Assembly: GCA_021107755.1 (NCBI GenBank)
Contig: JAIOSF010000002.1
Location: forward strand, 85,310 to 149,309
DNA from: Arcobacteraceae bacterium
GTDB taxonomy: Bacteria > Campylobacterota > Campylobacteria > Campylobacterales > Arcobacteraceae
Direction of reading: 5' to 3'
DNA length: 64,000 nt
The notes beneath the pieces were generated by a model. That model saw only the letters and a list, made by a program, of their open reading frames with translations, did not search any database and was not told where the DNA came from. The position numbers were made by a program, and so were the translations under genes. Shown here in pieces: positions 53,185 through 62,601 of this stretch. Positions within the stretch are counted from its first letter, which is position 1. Every line of letters starts with the position of its first letter.

Positions 53185-53588
53185 AATAAGTATCCTTGTA
53201 CATGGTTATCAAGAATATTTAAACCCTCCATCAAATCAATTTGATGAAAAACCAAATCAAAACCATACTCTTTGAATTTTGGTACTATGAGGCTCTCATC
53301 ACCCTCACCAACACTTAAATTCCCACCAATAACAAATACAACATCTTTTAAATCATACTTATCTTTTAAAATCATAAGATCTCTACACCAACCCTCTGCT
53401 TCACCGTTAAGTGAAGAGATAAGCAATACTTTTGCATCTGTCTCAATAACTGCATCAATAAACTCTTCTAAATAAGTATTAACCCCAAGATTAAATACCT
53501 CATATCCCCTACTTTGTAAAGAGATATCAATAAGTCTATTGGCTACAACATGAATATCATTTCCAACTACACCTGTTACAACTTTCAC
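53181..53588 (-). CDS. glmS: Glutamate mutase sigma subunit, B12-binding
   Basis: The product is 135 aa, a stand-alone B12-binding domain. The cobalamin motif DxHxxG is DIHVVA here (residues 11-16); the histidine that ligates cobalt is kept, but Gly is replaced by Ala. Later parts ISSLNGEAEGWCRDL and FVIGGNLSVGEG match the SxL and GG motifs. It is the first gene of the operon and probably uses the promoter in 53589-53750. Confidence 0.9.
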   Translation of the reverse strand: MKVVTGVVGNDIHVVANRLIDISLQSRGYEVFNLGVNTYLEEFIDAVIETDAKVLLISSLNGEAEGWCRDLMILKDKYDLKDVVFVIGGNLSVGEGDESLIVPKFKEYGFDLVFHQIDLMEGLNILDNHVQGYLL

Positions 53589-53611
53589 ATCTTATCCTAG
53601 TAAAAAAATAA

Positions 53612-53667
53612 CATAATCTTGTATTCAGTTTTTGTTAATCTTAAGAAAAACTGAATACGAGATTATG
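53612..53667. repeat. Hairpin element sharing its core with the repeat at 8583-8760
   Basis: Arms 53612-53638 and 53641-53667 pair at 25 of 27 positions. The part TATTCAGTTTT and the core TTAATCTTAA match the arms of the 8.6 kb repeat (21 of 24 bases for the right arm). It lies between divergent promoters of glmS and rraA, so it is not a simple terminator. Confidence 0.8.
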
Positions 53668-53750
53668 ATCATAAAAAATTGTGTGATTATACCTAAATAG
53701 TGATTAAAAGTATTATTTGATATAATCCCATAAAAACAATAGGAAACCAT

Positions 53751-54233
53751 ATGAAATCATATACAGCAGATATTTGTGACAAACATACAAATGAAGTACA
53801 AGTACTAGACCCAATTTTACAATCTTTTGGTGGAGTTTCTATGTGTCATGGGAAGATAGTTACAATCAAACTTTTTGAAGACAACAAAGCTCTAGTAGAA
53901 CTTTTACGAGATAATCGTGGGGATGGAAAAATTTGTGTGGTAGATGTTGAGGGTGAATATTGTGCTGTTGTTGGTGAAACACTTATGGGATATGCCTACC
54001 ACAATGGTTGGGAAGGTATCATAATCAATGGATATGTAAGAGACACTCATCAAACAACACAAATACCTGTAGGACTTTGGGCAAAGGGAACTTACCCATA
54101 TAAAAGTCAAAAGAAACAAGCTGGAGAATTAAACATTGAGCTAAACTTTGGAAATGTATCGTTTAAAGTTGGAGAGTTTTTATATGCAGATAGAGATGGT
54201 GTGGTTGTTACAAAAGAGAATATAGTTTTATAG
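53751..54233 (+). CDS. rraA: Regulator of RNase E activity A family protein
   Basis: The product is 160 aa. It matches RraA through DPILQSFGGVSMCHGKIVT, LLRDNRGDGKICVVDVEG, GWEGIIINGYVRD and the GLWAKGTYPYKS motif. RraA binds RNase E in enterobacteria; other family members are aldolases. Campylobacterota use RNase J/Y, so the role here may differ. AGGAAA precedes ATG 53751. Confidence 0.93.
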   Translation: MKSYTADICDKHTNEVQVLDPILQSFGGVSMCHGKIVTIKLFEDNKALVELLRDNRGDGKICVVDVEGEYCAVVGETLMGYAYHNGWEGIIINGYVRDTHQTTQIPVGLWAKGTYPYKSQKKQAGELNIELNFGNVSFKVGEFLYADRDGVVVTKENIVL

Positions 54234-54253
54234 GCTATATTCTCTAACTTTTT
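54215..54253. terminator. Bidirectional terminator between rraA and gltA
   Basis: AGAGAATATAG (54215-54225) pairs with CTATATTCTCT (54235-54245), followed by AACTTTTT. It overlaps the rraA stop and serves both convergent genes. Confidence 0.75.
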
Positions 54254-55517
54254 AAACCCTTCTTGTAGGTCCAACATATCTTTGTCTTGGTCTTACAATC
54301 TTATTTGTTGTATCTCTTTTTTGCTCCATCCATTGTGCTATCCATCCTACTGTTCTTCCTATAACAAATATTGGGGTGAACATACTTCTTGGGATATTTA
54401 AAGCAGATAAAATAGTTCCAGAATAAAAATCTATATTTGGATAAAGATTTCTAGAGATAAAATACTCATCTGTTAAGGCTATATGCTCTATTTTATTTGC
54501 TATTTCGATAAGTTTTGAGTTGATTCCAAGTTCTGCTTGTAGTGAATCTCTTATCTCTTTTAATACCTTTGCTCTTGGGTCAAAGTTTTTATATACCCTA
54601 TGTCCAAATCCCATAAGTTTAAATGGATCATCTTTATCTTTAGCTTTGGCGATATATTTATCCACATTATTTACATCCCCTATCATCTCTAGTTGTGCAA
54701 TAACAGACTCATTTGCTCCACCATGAGCTCTTCCCCAAAGTGCATTTATCCCAGCACTGATTGCTGCATATGGATGTGCCCCCGTTGAACATACTAGTCT
54801 TACAGTTGATGTTGAAGCATTTTGTTCATGGTCAGCATGAAGTGTAAAAATCGTATCGAGTGCTTTAACTTCTATGTCACTGATTTTTTCATGACCACCT
54901 GGAAAAGATCGTAACATATACAAAAAGTTTTCTGTAAAGTATCTATCCATATCAGGATATACAAGAGGATATCCCATAGAGTTTCTATAAGTATAAGCAC
55001 ATAATGTAGGTATCTTAGAGATGATTCTTCGTGCCATATCTTGATATTCTTCTTCACTATTAATATCTAAATGTTGATGATGAAATGCACTTAAAGCTGA
55101 AACAGCAGAAGATAACACAGACATCGGATGTGCATTATCAGGAAATGCTTCAAATATCTTCTTGATACCCTCATTTGGATATCTTTTTATTCGCATATCT
55201 TGCTCATATGCTATAAACTCCTCTTTTGTTGGAAGTTCTCCCTCAAGTAATAAATAACAAACTTCTAAATAACTATGGTTTTTTGCTAAGTACTCTATAG
55301 GATACCCTCGATGAAGAAGTTCCCCTTTTGCACCATCAATATAAGTTATGTCAGAGGTACATCCTGCGGTCATACCAAAACCATTATCATAAGTCCAAAG
55401 TCCAAACTCTTTATTTAAAGGAGATATGTCAATAACACCACTTCCTAATGTTGAATCATAGATATTTAAATCTATCTCTTTTTTAGTTTGATTATCTCGT
55501 AGTGTTACTGTTTTCAT
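54252..55517 (-). CDS. gltA: Citrate synthase
   Basis: The product is 421 aa, the hexameric type. Signatures: YTYDNGFGMTAGCTSDIT-like start, the citrate His in LHADHEQNASTS, GRAHGGANE, the GFGHRVYKNFDPRA motif and the final WIAQWMEQKRDTTNKIVRPRQ. It condenses oxaloacetate and acetyl-CoA, opening the (oxidative or reductive) TCA cycle. GAAGGAAG precedes ATG 55517. Confidence 0.97.
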   Translation of the reverse strand: MKTVTLRDNQTKKEIDLNIYDSTLGSGVIDISPLNKEFGLWTYDNGFGMTAGCTSDITYIDGAKGELLHRGYPIEYLAKNHSYLEVCYLLLEGELPTKEEFIAYEQDMRIKRYPNEGIKKIFEAFPDNAHPMSVLSSAVSALSAFHHQHLDINSEEEYQDMARRIISKIPTLCAYTYRNSMGYPLVYPDMDRYFTENFLYMLRSFPGGHEKISDIEVKALDTIFTLHADHEQNASTSTVRLVCSTGAHPYAAISAGINALWGRAHGGANESVIAQLEMIGDVNNVDKYIAKAKDKDDPFKLMGFGHRVYKNFDPRAKVLKEIRDSLQAELGINSKLIEIANKIEHIALTDEYFISRNLYPNIDFYSGTILSALNIPRSMFTPIFVIGRTVGWIAQWMEQKRDTTNKIVRPRQRYVGPTRRV

Positions 55518-55662
55518 ATTCTCTTCCTTCTTATTAAAATTTATAATTAAATATTATCTTATTTAAAATTAGAGTTTGATTTGATTTTAAATATAAACTG
55601 ACATTTCAAAGATACTAACGAATAAAGAAAATTGATATAATAAAAATAAAAAAGTAGTCTGA

Positions 55663-56601
55663 ATGAAAAAAGCAATAGTTTTAATGAATATGGGTGGTCC
55701 AAATAACCTTGATGAAGTGGATGTTTTTTTAAAAAATATGTTTAATGATAAATATATTATAGGAGCCCCACAACCTATACGAGCTATGATAGGTTGGATT
55801 ATACGAAAAAAGCGTCTTAAAGAAGCACAACACAACTATAGTTTATTAGGTGGTGTTTCTCCAATTGTTGGTCATACAAAAAGATTAAAAAGACGATTGG
55901 AAAATATTGTAGATGCTGATATTTTTCATGTGATGCGATATACTCCCCCTTTTGCTCATGAAGTTATTCAAAGAGTACAAGGGTATGACGAGATTTATGC
56001 AATCCCTATGTATCCTCATTACTCATCAACTACAACAAAATCAAGTATTGAAGATCTTCTTAAGGAAGCAAAAAAGTATGGTATAGAAAAACAGATTAAA
56101 ACTATAGATAGTTACTATGATGATGAGTTGTATAATAAAGCAATTGTCCAAAGGATAAAAGAATCTTTAGGAGACGATACAAGTGAGGATTTTACACTTA
56201 TTTTCTCAGCGCATGGTCTTACACAAAGAGTTATAGATAAAGGTGATTTGTATCAAAAACATATTTTAGCAAATGTAGAAGCTGCCAAAAAAGAGTTAAA
56301 ATCTCAAGGTATCAAGTTTAAAAATATAGAAGTGGCTTATCAATCAAGACTGGGTCCAATGGAGTGGCTGCGTCCATATTTGGAAGATAAACTTGAAGAG
56401 GTTGTAAAAACAAATAAAAAAGTTATAATATATCCTACCTCATTTACAGTTGATAACTCTGAAACTACAGGAGAACTAGCTATTGAGTATAAAGAGATAG
56501 CAGATGGATTGGGATTTGAAGATTATCGTGTAGCTTCATCACCAAATCACCATCCACTATTTTTAGAGTGTTTGAAAAATTTATATGAAAAGATGCAATA
56601 A
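55663..56601 (+). CDS. hemH: Ferrochelatase
   Basis: The product is 312 aa. It inserts iron into protoporphyrin IX. Signatures: LMNMGGPNNLDEVDVFLKNMF near the start, ALxPxxS-like IPMYPHYSSTTTKSS, the catalytic His in LIFSAHGLTQRVID, and VAYQSRLGPMEWLRP. It runs into the photolyase gene 5 bases later. Confidence 0.96.
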   Translation: MKKAIVLMNMGGPNNLDEVDVFLKNMFNDKYIIGAPQPIRAMIGWIIRKKRLKEAQHNYSLLGGVSPIVGHTKRLKRRLENIVDADIFHVMRYTPPFAHEVIQRVQGYDEIYAIPMYPHYSSTTTKSSIEDLLKEAKKYGIEKQIKTIDSYYDDELYNKAIVQRIKESLGDDTSEDFTLIFSAHGLTQRVIDKGDLYQKHILANVEAAKKELKSQGIKFKNIEVAYQSRLGPMEWLRPYLEDKLEEVVKTNKKVIIYPTSFTVDNSETTGELAIEYKEIADGLGFEDYRVASSPNHHPLFLECLKNLYEKMQ

Positions 56602-56606
56602 GTATT

Positions 56607-57938
56607 ATGAAAAAAAAACAGATTCTTTGGTTTAGACGAGATTTAAGAGTAGAAGATAGTGCCCTACTTCACCACACAAACGGGGAAGTATTACCTATCT
56701 TTATTTTTGATAAAAATATTTTAGATAAGTTACCAAAAGATGATAAAAGAGTGTCATTTATCTATAAAAGTGTTCTTGGGTTAAAAAAACAGTTACAAAC
56801 TATAGGGCTTGACTTAGCTATCTTTTATGGTTATCCTAAAGATATATTTCAAACTTTAAAAAATGGTTTTGATGAAGTGTTATGTAGCTGTGACTTTGAT
56901 GCTTATGCTACACAAAGAGATAAAGAGATTGAAGATATTTTACCACTAAAAAGATTTTATGATAGCTACCTTATCCACCCCTCTCATAGCTTAAAAGATG
57001 ATGAAACACCGTATAAAGTCTTTACACCTTTTTACAAAAATCTTATGCCACTTTGGGATTGTAGTAGTATAGAGGAGTATCAAATATCGCAAAATATGAG
57101 CCTGATAGATTATAAATTCCCAAATACACCTACTCTTGAAGAGTTAGGATTCCAAACACAACTTTTTCCAAAGTTTTTAGAAAAAAGTGGTTTTGAACTT
57201 CTTAATGAATTTATACCAAAACTTGAAAACTACCAAGAAGCTAGAGATTATTTCTATCTTGATGGTACATCAAAATTAGCAGTACATTTACGATTTGGTC
57301 TTATCTCTCCAAAACAAGTTTTTAATAAAATAAAAAAATATCCCCATAGTGAATTTTTTATAAGAGAGCTTTTTTGGAGAGAGTTTTATAACTCTATTTT
57401 ATACCACTTTCCAAAAAGTGAATTTGAAAACTTTAATGGTAAAGAGATAACTTGGAATCAAAATAAAGAATACTTTAAAGCATGGTGTCAGGGAAATACA
57501 GGAGTTCCTATTATCGATGCTGCTATGAGACACTTAAACCAAACTGGTCTTATGCACAATCGTCTTCGTATGATAGTAGCTTCTTTTTTAACAAAAAACC
57601 TTTTTTTGCCATGGAAATGGGGAGAAGAGTATTTTGCAAAAAAGTTGCTTGATTATGATGCAAGTTCAAATATAGGTTCATGGCAATGGGGTGCAAGTAT
57701 AGGAGCTGACAGTGTCCCTTATTTTAGAGTATTTAACCCATACTCCCAAAGTAAAAAGTTTGATAAACATGGAATATTTATCAAATCTGTTATAAAAGAA
57801 TTTCAAAGAATAGAACCTAAACTTTTTCATATAGAAAATGGTGTACAAAGTAACCTTTTTGTTGATTATATCCCTATAATTGTCAATATAAAAAACTCAA
57901 GAGCAGATGCTATTGAGAAATTTAAAATGCTCAACTAA
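56607..57938 (+). CDS. phrB: Deoxyribodipyrimidine photolyase
   Basis: The product is 443 aa, a class I photolyase that repairs cyclobutane dimers with blue light. The antenna domain opens ILWFRRDLRVEDSALLHH. The FAD domain has ELFWREFYNSILYHFP, NTGVPIIDAAMRHLNQTGLMHNRLRMIVASFL and GSWQWGASIGADSVPYFRVFNP. It is co-transcribed with hemH; no helix-turn-helix or light sensor is beside it. Confidence 0.96.
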   Translation: MKKKQILWFRRDLRVEDSALLHHTNGEVLPIFIFDKNILDKLPKDDKRVSFIYKSVLGLKKQLQTIGLDLAIFYGYPKDIFQTLKNGFDEVLCSCDFDAYATQRDKEIEDILPLKRFYDSYLIHPSHSLKDDETPYKVFTPFYKNLMPLWDCSSIEEYQISQNMSLIDYKFPNTPTLEELGFQTQLFPKFLEKSGFELLNEFIPKLENYQEARDYFYLDGTSKLAVHLRFGLISPKQVFNKIKKYPHSEFFIRELFWREFYNSILYHFPKSEFENFNGKEITWNQNKEYFKAWCQGNTGVPIIDAAMRHLNQTGLMHNRLRMIVASFLTKNLFLPWKWGEEYFAKKLLDYDASSNIGSWQWGASIGADSVPYFRVFNPYSQSKKFDKHGIFIKSVIKEFQRIEPKLFHIENGVQSNLFVDYIPIIVNIKNSRADAIEKFKMLN

Positions 57939-58001
57939 CATCATACTTCTATGAAAATATCAAAAAAATCTATATAATAATAAAAATAGATAGGAGTAGT
58001 G

Positions 58002-59426
58002 GTGCAATCATTTGATTTAGCTGTAATTGGTAGTGGTATAGGGGGAAGTTTAATAAGTGCATTAACTTCAAAGAATACCCATAAAACTGTAGCTTTATTT
58101 GAAAAGGATAAAAATCTTGGTGGTTGTGCAACTACTTTCAAAAAATATGGAAACTTCTATAATGCAGGAGCAACAACACTAGTAGGATATGAAGATGGAC
58201 ATATTTTAAAAAAACATTTTAATACTATAGGTATTATTCCTAATATTTCTAAAAGTAAAATAGCTATACGGGTAGTACAAGAAGATAAAATTATAGATAG
58301 AGTAAAAGATTTTGAAGCTTTTTTATCCACCATAGAAAAAACTTATCCAAATAAAAACAATAAGCTTTTTTGGGAAAAAATAAAACAAATAGATGAAAAG
58401 TTTTGGCAACTACAACATATATATTATGGAAAATATAGTTTCAAAAGGTATCTAAAAACAACCTTTTTTATAACTGAACTTTTAAAAACTTTTCAATTTG
58501 ATATTTTTAAAACTGCTCAAGGTTTTATTAAAGCAACTCTTGGAGATATTTCAAAGGAGTATCAAAACTTTATTAATGCACAACTTCTTATTACAATACA
58601 GACTAACTCAAAAGATATCTCACTTTTATCGATGGCACTTGGTCTAGCTTACCCTTTTCATGATGTGTTTTATGTAAATGGAGGAATGGGAAGTTTAATA
58701 GAGCAGATAGTAAAAGATATAGAAGTGAAAAAAAATGAAGAGATCAAAAAAATAATACAAGATGGAAAAAACTATGTAATTCAATCTTCTAAAAATGAAT
58801 ACAAAACAAAACAACTTGTTTTGAACTCTTCTATATATCAAAGTGCTAGACTTTTTGAAAATAAAGAGATTCAAAACTACTACAAAAGTTTTAGTTTTAG
58901 TGATCAAAGTGCTTTTGTTATCTACCTTACTTTGGATAAACAATATGATTTTTTAGAGCATTATCAATTTATCTATAAAGAGTTTTTACCTAACTGTATC
59001 TCTAACTCTTTTTTTGTCTCTTTTTCAAAAAGTGATGATGAAGTTTTAAGTAAAAATGGTACGAGTGTAACTATCTCAACCCATACAAAAGCAAATTTCT
59101 GGAGATATTTAGCTAATTATAATGAAATAAAAGAGGAAACACAAGAGTTTATTATAAAGAGATTTTTAGAGTATTTTACAAGTTTAAAAAAAGAAAATAT
59201 ATCCAAAATTCATAGTGCTACCTCCTTTACTTTTAATAGATACATAAATAGATATAATTGTGGTGGAAAAGCAATAAAGTTTAAAAATATCACCGAATTA
59301 CCTAGTTGTAATACACCATTTGATGGACTTTACAATGTGGGTGATACTGTTTTTGCAGGTCAAGGCTGGCCTGGAGTTGCACTTGGAGTTGATGTACTAA
59401 ATAAGGAACTAAATGGAAACAGTTGA
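58002..59426 (+). CDS. CrtI/CrtISO-like FAD-dependent oxidoreductase
   Basis: The product is about 474 aa. The dinucleotide fold starts AVIGSGIGGSLISALTS (residues 7-23), followed by GGCATTFKKYGNFYNAGATTLVGY, and it ends with the FAD contact LYNVGDTVFAGQGWPGVALGVD. It resembles phytoene desaturases and carotenoid isomerases. No phytoene synthase lies in the window, so the substrate is open. GTG 58002 has TAGGAG correctly spaced; GTG 57999 is too close to it. It overlaps the following kinase by 14 bases. Confidence 0.82.
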   Translation: MQSFDLAVIGSGIGGSLISALTSKNTHKTVALFEKDKNLGGCATTFKKYGNFYNAGATTLVGYEDGHILKKHFNTIGIIPNISKSKIAIRVVQEDKIIDRVKDFEAFLSTIEKTYPNKNNKLFWEKIKQIDEKFWQLQHIYYGKYSFKRYLKTTFFITELLKTFQFDIFKTAQGFIKATLGDISKEYQNFINAQLLITIQTNSKDISLLSMALGLAYPFHDVFYVNGGMGSLIEQIVKDIEVKKNEEIKKIIQDGKNYVIQSSKNEYKTKQLVLNSSIYQSARLFENKEIQNYYKSFSFSDQSAFVIYLTLDKQYDFLEHYQFIYKEFLPNCISNSFFVSFSKSDDEVLSKNGTSVTISTHTKANFWRYLANYNEIKEETQEFIIKRFLEYFTSLKKENISKIHSATSFTFNRYINRYNCGGKAIKFKNITELPSCNTPFDGLYNVGDTVFAGQGWPGVALGVDVLNKELNGNS

Positions 59427-60405
59427 ATTAAAGATATCTAGTGTTGATTGGATATATATTGTTATTATTGGAGCTTTTTTTGGCTTTTTTATCTCACTGT
59501 TTCTTTATTTTTTAAATAGTGATTTACAACATTCTTCAACTATAATATTTAGTGTAACCACAGCTATTTGTATCTCTTTATGTGCATCTTTACTTATTAC
59601 TATATCAAACAACTTTATCCTTCCAAGTGTAAATGAAAAGTTTTGGTATCTTATTAGTTTCTTTTTTTCATTTTGCTCTGGAGCTTTTGGCTTTTTATTT
59701 AGTTTTGCTTTTTTTTTAAATTTTGATACTCAAATTATAAACTTGATAAAACCTTACTGGCTTTATATCACTACAACTATTGGATTTCTTACTTTTTTAG
59801 TTGGACTTATTTTACATCAATTTATTTCGATGAAATACAAAAATGAATCAATCAAAAATGAGATATTGCTTAGCAAAATAAAAACACTTGAAAATGAACT
59901 TAATCCCCATTTTTTATTTAATGCTTTAAACTCAATGAGTGAGTTAGTTTATATTGACCAACAAAAAGCGGAAAACTCTATACTTAATCTCTCTAAATTT
60001 TTACGAAATGCTATTAATAAAGAGAGTATAATCTCTATTGAAGATGAGCTTTCTATGGTAGAAACTTATGTGGATATAGAAAATATTCGATTTGAAGATA
60101 AAATAAAACTTGAAGTTACAAATAATAGTAGCCAAACTCTACAAGTCCCAAAATTCTCAATACAGCTTCTAGTGGAAAATGCTATAAAACATGGGTATGA
60201 TTCAAAAGAACTTATAATTATTATTGAAATAAAAGATGACACTATATCTGTAACTAACAATGGAAAAAAAGCTTCATTTGTACAATTTGGTACGGGATTA
60301 TCAAATCTCTCAAAAAGATTGGATTTTTTAGGTATTGGTAAGTTACATTATAAAATTGAAGATATAAATACTACATTTGAAATTACACTCAAAGGGAAAC
60401 AATGA
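59413..60405 (+). CDS. LytS/YesM-type sensor histidine kinase
   Basis: The product is 330 aa. Four membrane helices fill the first ~135 residues with only short loops, so it probably senses within the membrane. The His_kinase motif is ELNPHFLFNALNSMSELV (His near residue 160), and the ATPase part contains QLLVENAIKHGYDSKE and GTGLSNLSKRL. It overlaps the LytTR regulator by 4 bases, forming an operon with it. Confidence 0.92.
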   Translation: METVELKISSVDWIYIVIIGAFFGFFISLFLYFLNSDLQHSSTIIFSVTTAICISLCASLLITISNNFILPSVNEKFWYLISFFFSFCSGAFGFLFSFAFFLNFDTQIINLIKPYWLYITTTIGFLTFLVGLILHQFISMKYKNESIKNEILLSKIKTLENELNPHFLFNALNSMSELVYIDQQKAENSILNLSKFLRNAINKESIISIEDELSMVETYVDIENIRFEDKIKLEVTNNSSQTLQVPKFSIQLLVENAIKHGYDSKELIIIIEIKDDTISVTNNGKKASFVQFGTGLSNLSKRLDFLGIGKLHYKIEDINTTFEITLKGKQ

Positions 60406-61115
60406 AAATACTAATAGTAGATGATGAGAAACTAGCAACAAGTAGAGTTACAAGACTTTTAAATGAACAAGGCTATAAAGATATCACAAGTTTCAATGAC
60501 CCTAAAGAGGCGCTAATAAATATTCAAAAAACAAAATATGATGTAGTATTTCTAGATATACAAATGCCCTCTATTACTGGTCTTGAACTTGCAAATAAAA
60601 TTTTAGATATTGAACCTCAAACATTTATCATCTTTCAAACTGCCTTTGAAGAGTTTGCAATAGATGCTTTTAAAGCTGGTGGTGTTGACTATATATTAAA
60701 ACCAACAACAAGTGAAAATATAAACAATGCTATTACAAAAGTAAAAAAATACTTAGATATTGCCCCTAGTACAGCAGGAAAGAAAATTATGGGAAAAAGG
60801 GGAAACAAAATCTATCTTATTGAACTTGATGATATCTTTTATATCAAAGCTGATTTAGATGAAGTAATTGTAAGAATCAAAGATGCCGATGTATATGTAC
60901 GAAGAAAAATAGGAGATATGAACACCCTACTTCAAAATAAAAATTTCTTTAGAATTCACCGTTCAATTATAGTAAATACAGATAAAATAAAATCGATGCA
61001 AAGTGTTGACCAATCAAAACTGGAGATAAGTTTCCATGGTATTGATGAGATAGTTACAAGCTCTAAAGATGGGGCTAAAGAGTTTCGAGAATATCTTGAA
61101 AGAAGAAGTTTATAA
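60402..61115 (+). CDS. LytTR-family response regulator
   Basis: The product is 237 aa. The receiver has DDEK and phospho-acceptor Asp52 in VFLDIQMPSITG, plus Lys in YILKPTTSE. The C-terminal LytTR DNA-binding domain has DDIFYIKADLDEVIVR, RRKIGDMNTLLQNKNFFRIHRSIIVN and the SKDGAKEFREYL tail. With the kinase before it, it forms a complete two-component system. Targets are unknown. Confidence 0.93.
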   Translation: MKILIVDDEKLATSRVTRLLNEQGYKDITSFNDPKEALINIQKTKYDVVFLDIQMPSITGLELANKILDIEPQTFIIFQTAFEEFAIDAFKAGGVDYILKPTTSENINNAITKVKKYLDIAPSTAGKKIMGKRGNKIYLIELDDIFYIKADLDEVIVRIKDADVYVRRKIGDMNTLLQNKNFFRIHRSIIVNTDKIKSMQSVDQSKLEISFHGIDEIVTSSKDGAKEFREYLERRSL

Positions 61116-61186
61116 ACTAACATAAATACGATACAAAATCCCCAACTACTTAGATAAACTCTCTTATAAATATATAAAGGAGATTT

Positions 61187-61987
61187 ATGAGTATAAAAGT
61201 AGTTTTAACAATTGCAGGAAGTGATTGTAGTGGTGGTGCTGGTATTCAAGCTGATTTAAAAACATTTGAGGCTTTTGGTGTTTTCGGAACTAGTGCTCTT
61301 ACAGTATTAACAGCACAAAATACTCAAGGTGTGACAGATATACTTGAAGTGACTTCTAGTTTTATCCAAGCACAACTAAACGCCATTTTGGATGATTTTG
61401 ATGTGGCTGCTATAAAAATTGGGATGCTTTACTCAAATGATATTATCGATGTTGTAAGAGAGTTTATCAAAGATTTAAATATCCCTATAGTATTTGATCC
61501 TGTTTTTATATCAAAAGCTGGTTCAAAACTTTTAAGTGATGATGCAAAACAAAATTTGAGAACACTTTTTCCATATGTAACTATCACTACACCAAATCTT
61601 TTTGAAGCAAAAGAGTTACTTGGATATGAGTTTGCCAATTCTGATTCTCTTGAGACAATTTTTGAACTTCCTTGTGCAGTTGTGATAAAAAACCATATTC
61701 AAGAGATAAATGATCATAAGAGAAGTGTTGATACACTTTATATAAAAAGAGAGAAGTTTATTTTTGATACACCATATCAAGATACAACTGCCACACATGG
61801 TACAGGATGTAGTTTTAGTAGTGCAATAGCTTCAAACCTAGCTTTGGGAAAATCTTTACAAGAGTCTATTCAAATAGCAAAAAAGTTTATCTATTTAGCT
61901 ATTAAAAATAGTCCAAATATAGGGAATGGAACTAGTCCAATAGCGCATAAAATAGCAGGTGAAATATGTCATATCAAAGAAAATTAA
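61187..61987 (+). CDS. thiD: Hydroxymethylpyrimidine/phosphomethylpyrimidine kinase
   Basis: The product is 266 aa. GSDCSGGAGIQADLKTFEAFGVFGTSALTVLTAQNTQGV at the start and the late DTTATHGTGCSFSSAIASNLALG are diagnostic. It phosphorylates HMP and HMP-P for thiamine synthesis. AAGGAG precedes ATG 61187. No TPP riboswitch is seen in its leader. It overlaps thiE by 22 bases. Confidence 0.95.
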   Translation: MSIKVVLTIAGSDCSGGAGIQADLKTFEAFGVFGTSALTVLTAQNTQGVTDILEVTSSFIQAQLNAILDDFDVAAIKIGMLYSNDIIDVVREFIKDLNIPIVFDPVFISKAGSKLLSDDAKQNLRTLFPYVTITTPNLFEAKELLGYEFANSDSLETIFELPCAVVIKNHIQEINDHKRSVDTLYIKREKFIFDTPYQDTTATHGTGCSFSSAIASNLALGKSLQESIQIAKKFIYLAIKNSPNIGNGTSPIAHKIAGEICHIKEN

Positions 61988-62589
61988 AAGGATTATATGT
62001 CATCACTGATGATAAATCAACACCATCAAATAATGTTTTAGAAAAAGTAGAATTAGCATTACAAGGAGGGGCTTCAATTGTACAACTTAGAGACAAAACT
62101 AGTAGTGATACAGTTTTAGAACAAATTGCTGTAAGAGTTCAAAAATTGTGTAAAGAGTATGAGGCACTTTTTGTACTCAACGACAAAATAGAACTAGCAA
62201 TAAAACTTCAATGCGATGGACTTCATATTGGAAAATCTGACCATAAAAATCTTGAAAATATACGAAAAAGGTTTCATGGTATTATTGGTGTTTCTTGTTA
62301 TGGTGATATCTTATTGGCAAAATATTGTGAACTAATGGGGGCTGATTATGTAGCATTTGGTTCATTTTATAATTCTCCTACTAAACCTGATTCAAATATT
62401 GTACCCCTAAAAGTACTTCAAGAGGCAAAAGAAAAAATTACTATCCCTATATGTGCAATAGGTGGTATAAATACTCAAAATTTAGATGAAGTAATAAGTT
62501 ATAAACCGGATATGGTAAGCGTGATAAGTGATATATGGAATAGTGATAATATTACAGAACAATCAAAAATATATACAGACAACTTTTAA
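61966..62589 (+). CDS. thiE: Thiamine-phosphate synthase
   Basis: The product is 207 aa. It joins HMP-PP and thiazole phosphate. Signatures: GLYVITDDKSTPSN, GGASIVQLRDKTSSD, LFVLNDKIELAIKLQCDGLHIGKSD, VSCYGDI, YVAFGSFYNSPTKP and CAIGGINTQNLDE. ATG 61966, with AGGTGA upstream, lies inside the thiD end. Confidence 0.95.
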   Translation: MSYQRKLKGLYVITDDKSTPSNNVLEKVELALQGGASIVQLRDKTSSDTVLEQIAVRVQKLCKEYEALFVLNDKIELAIKLQCDGLHIGKSDHKNLENIRKRFHGIIGVSCYGDILLAKYCELMGADYVAFGSFYNSPTKPDSNIVPLKVLQEAKEKITIPICAIGGINTQNLDEVISYKPDMVSVISDIWNSDNITEQSKIYTDNF

Positions 62590-62601
62590 AAGGAAAATCC
62601 A

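Noticed and set aside
61116..61186. Possible TPP riboswitch before thiD
   Set aside because: The 71-base leader has no CTGAGA core or paired P1 stem.
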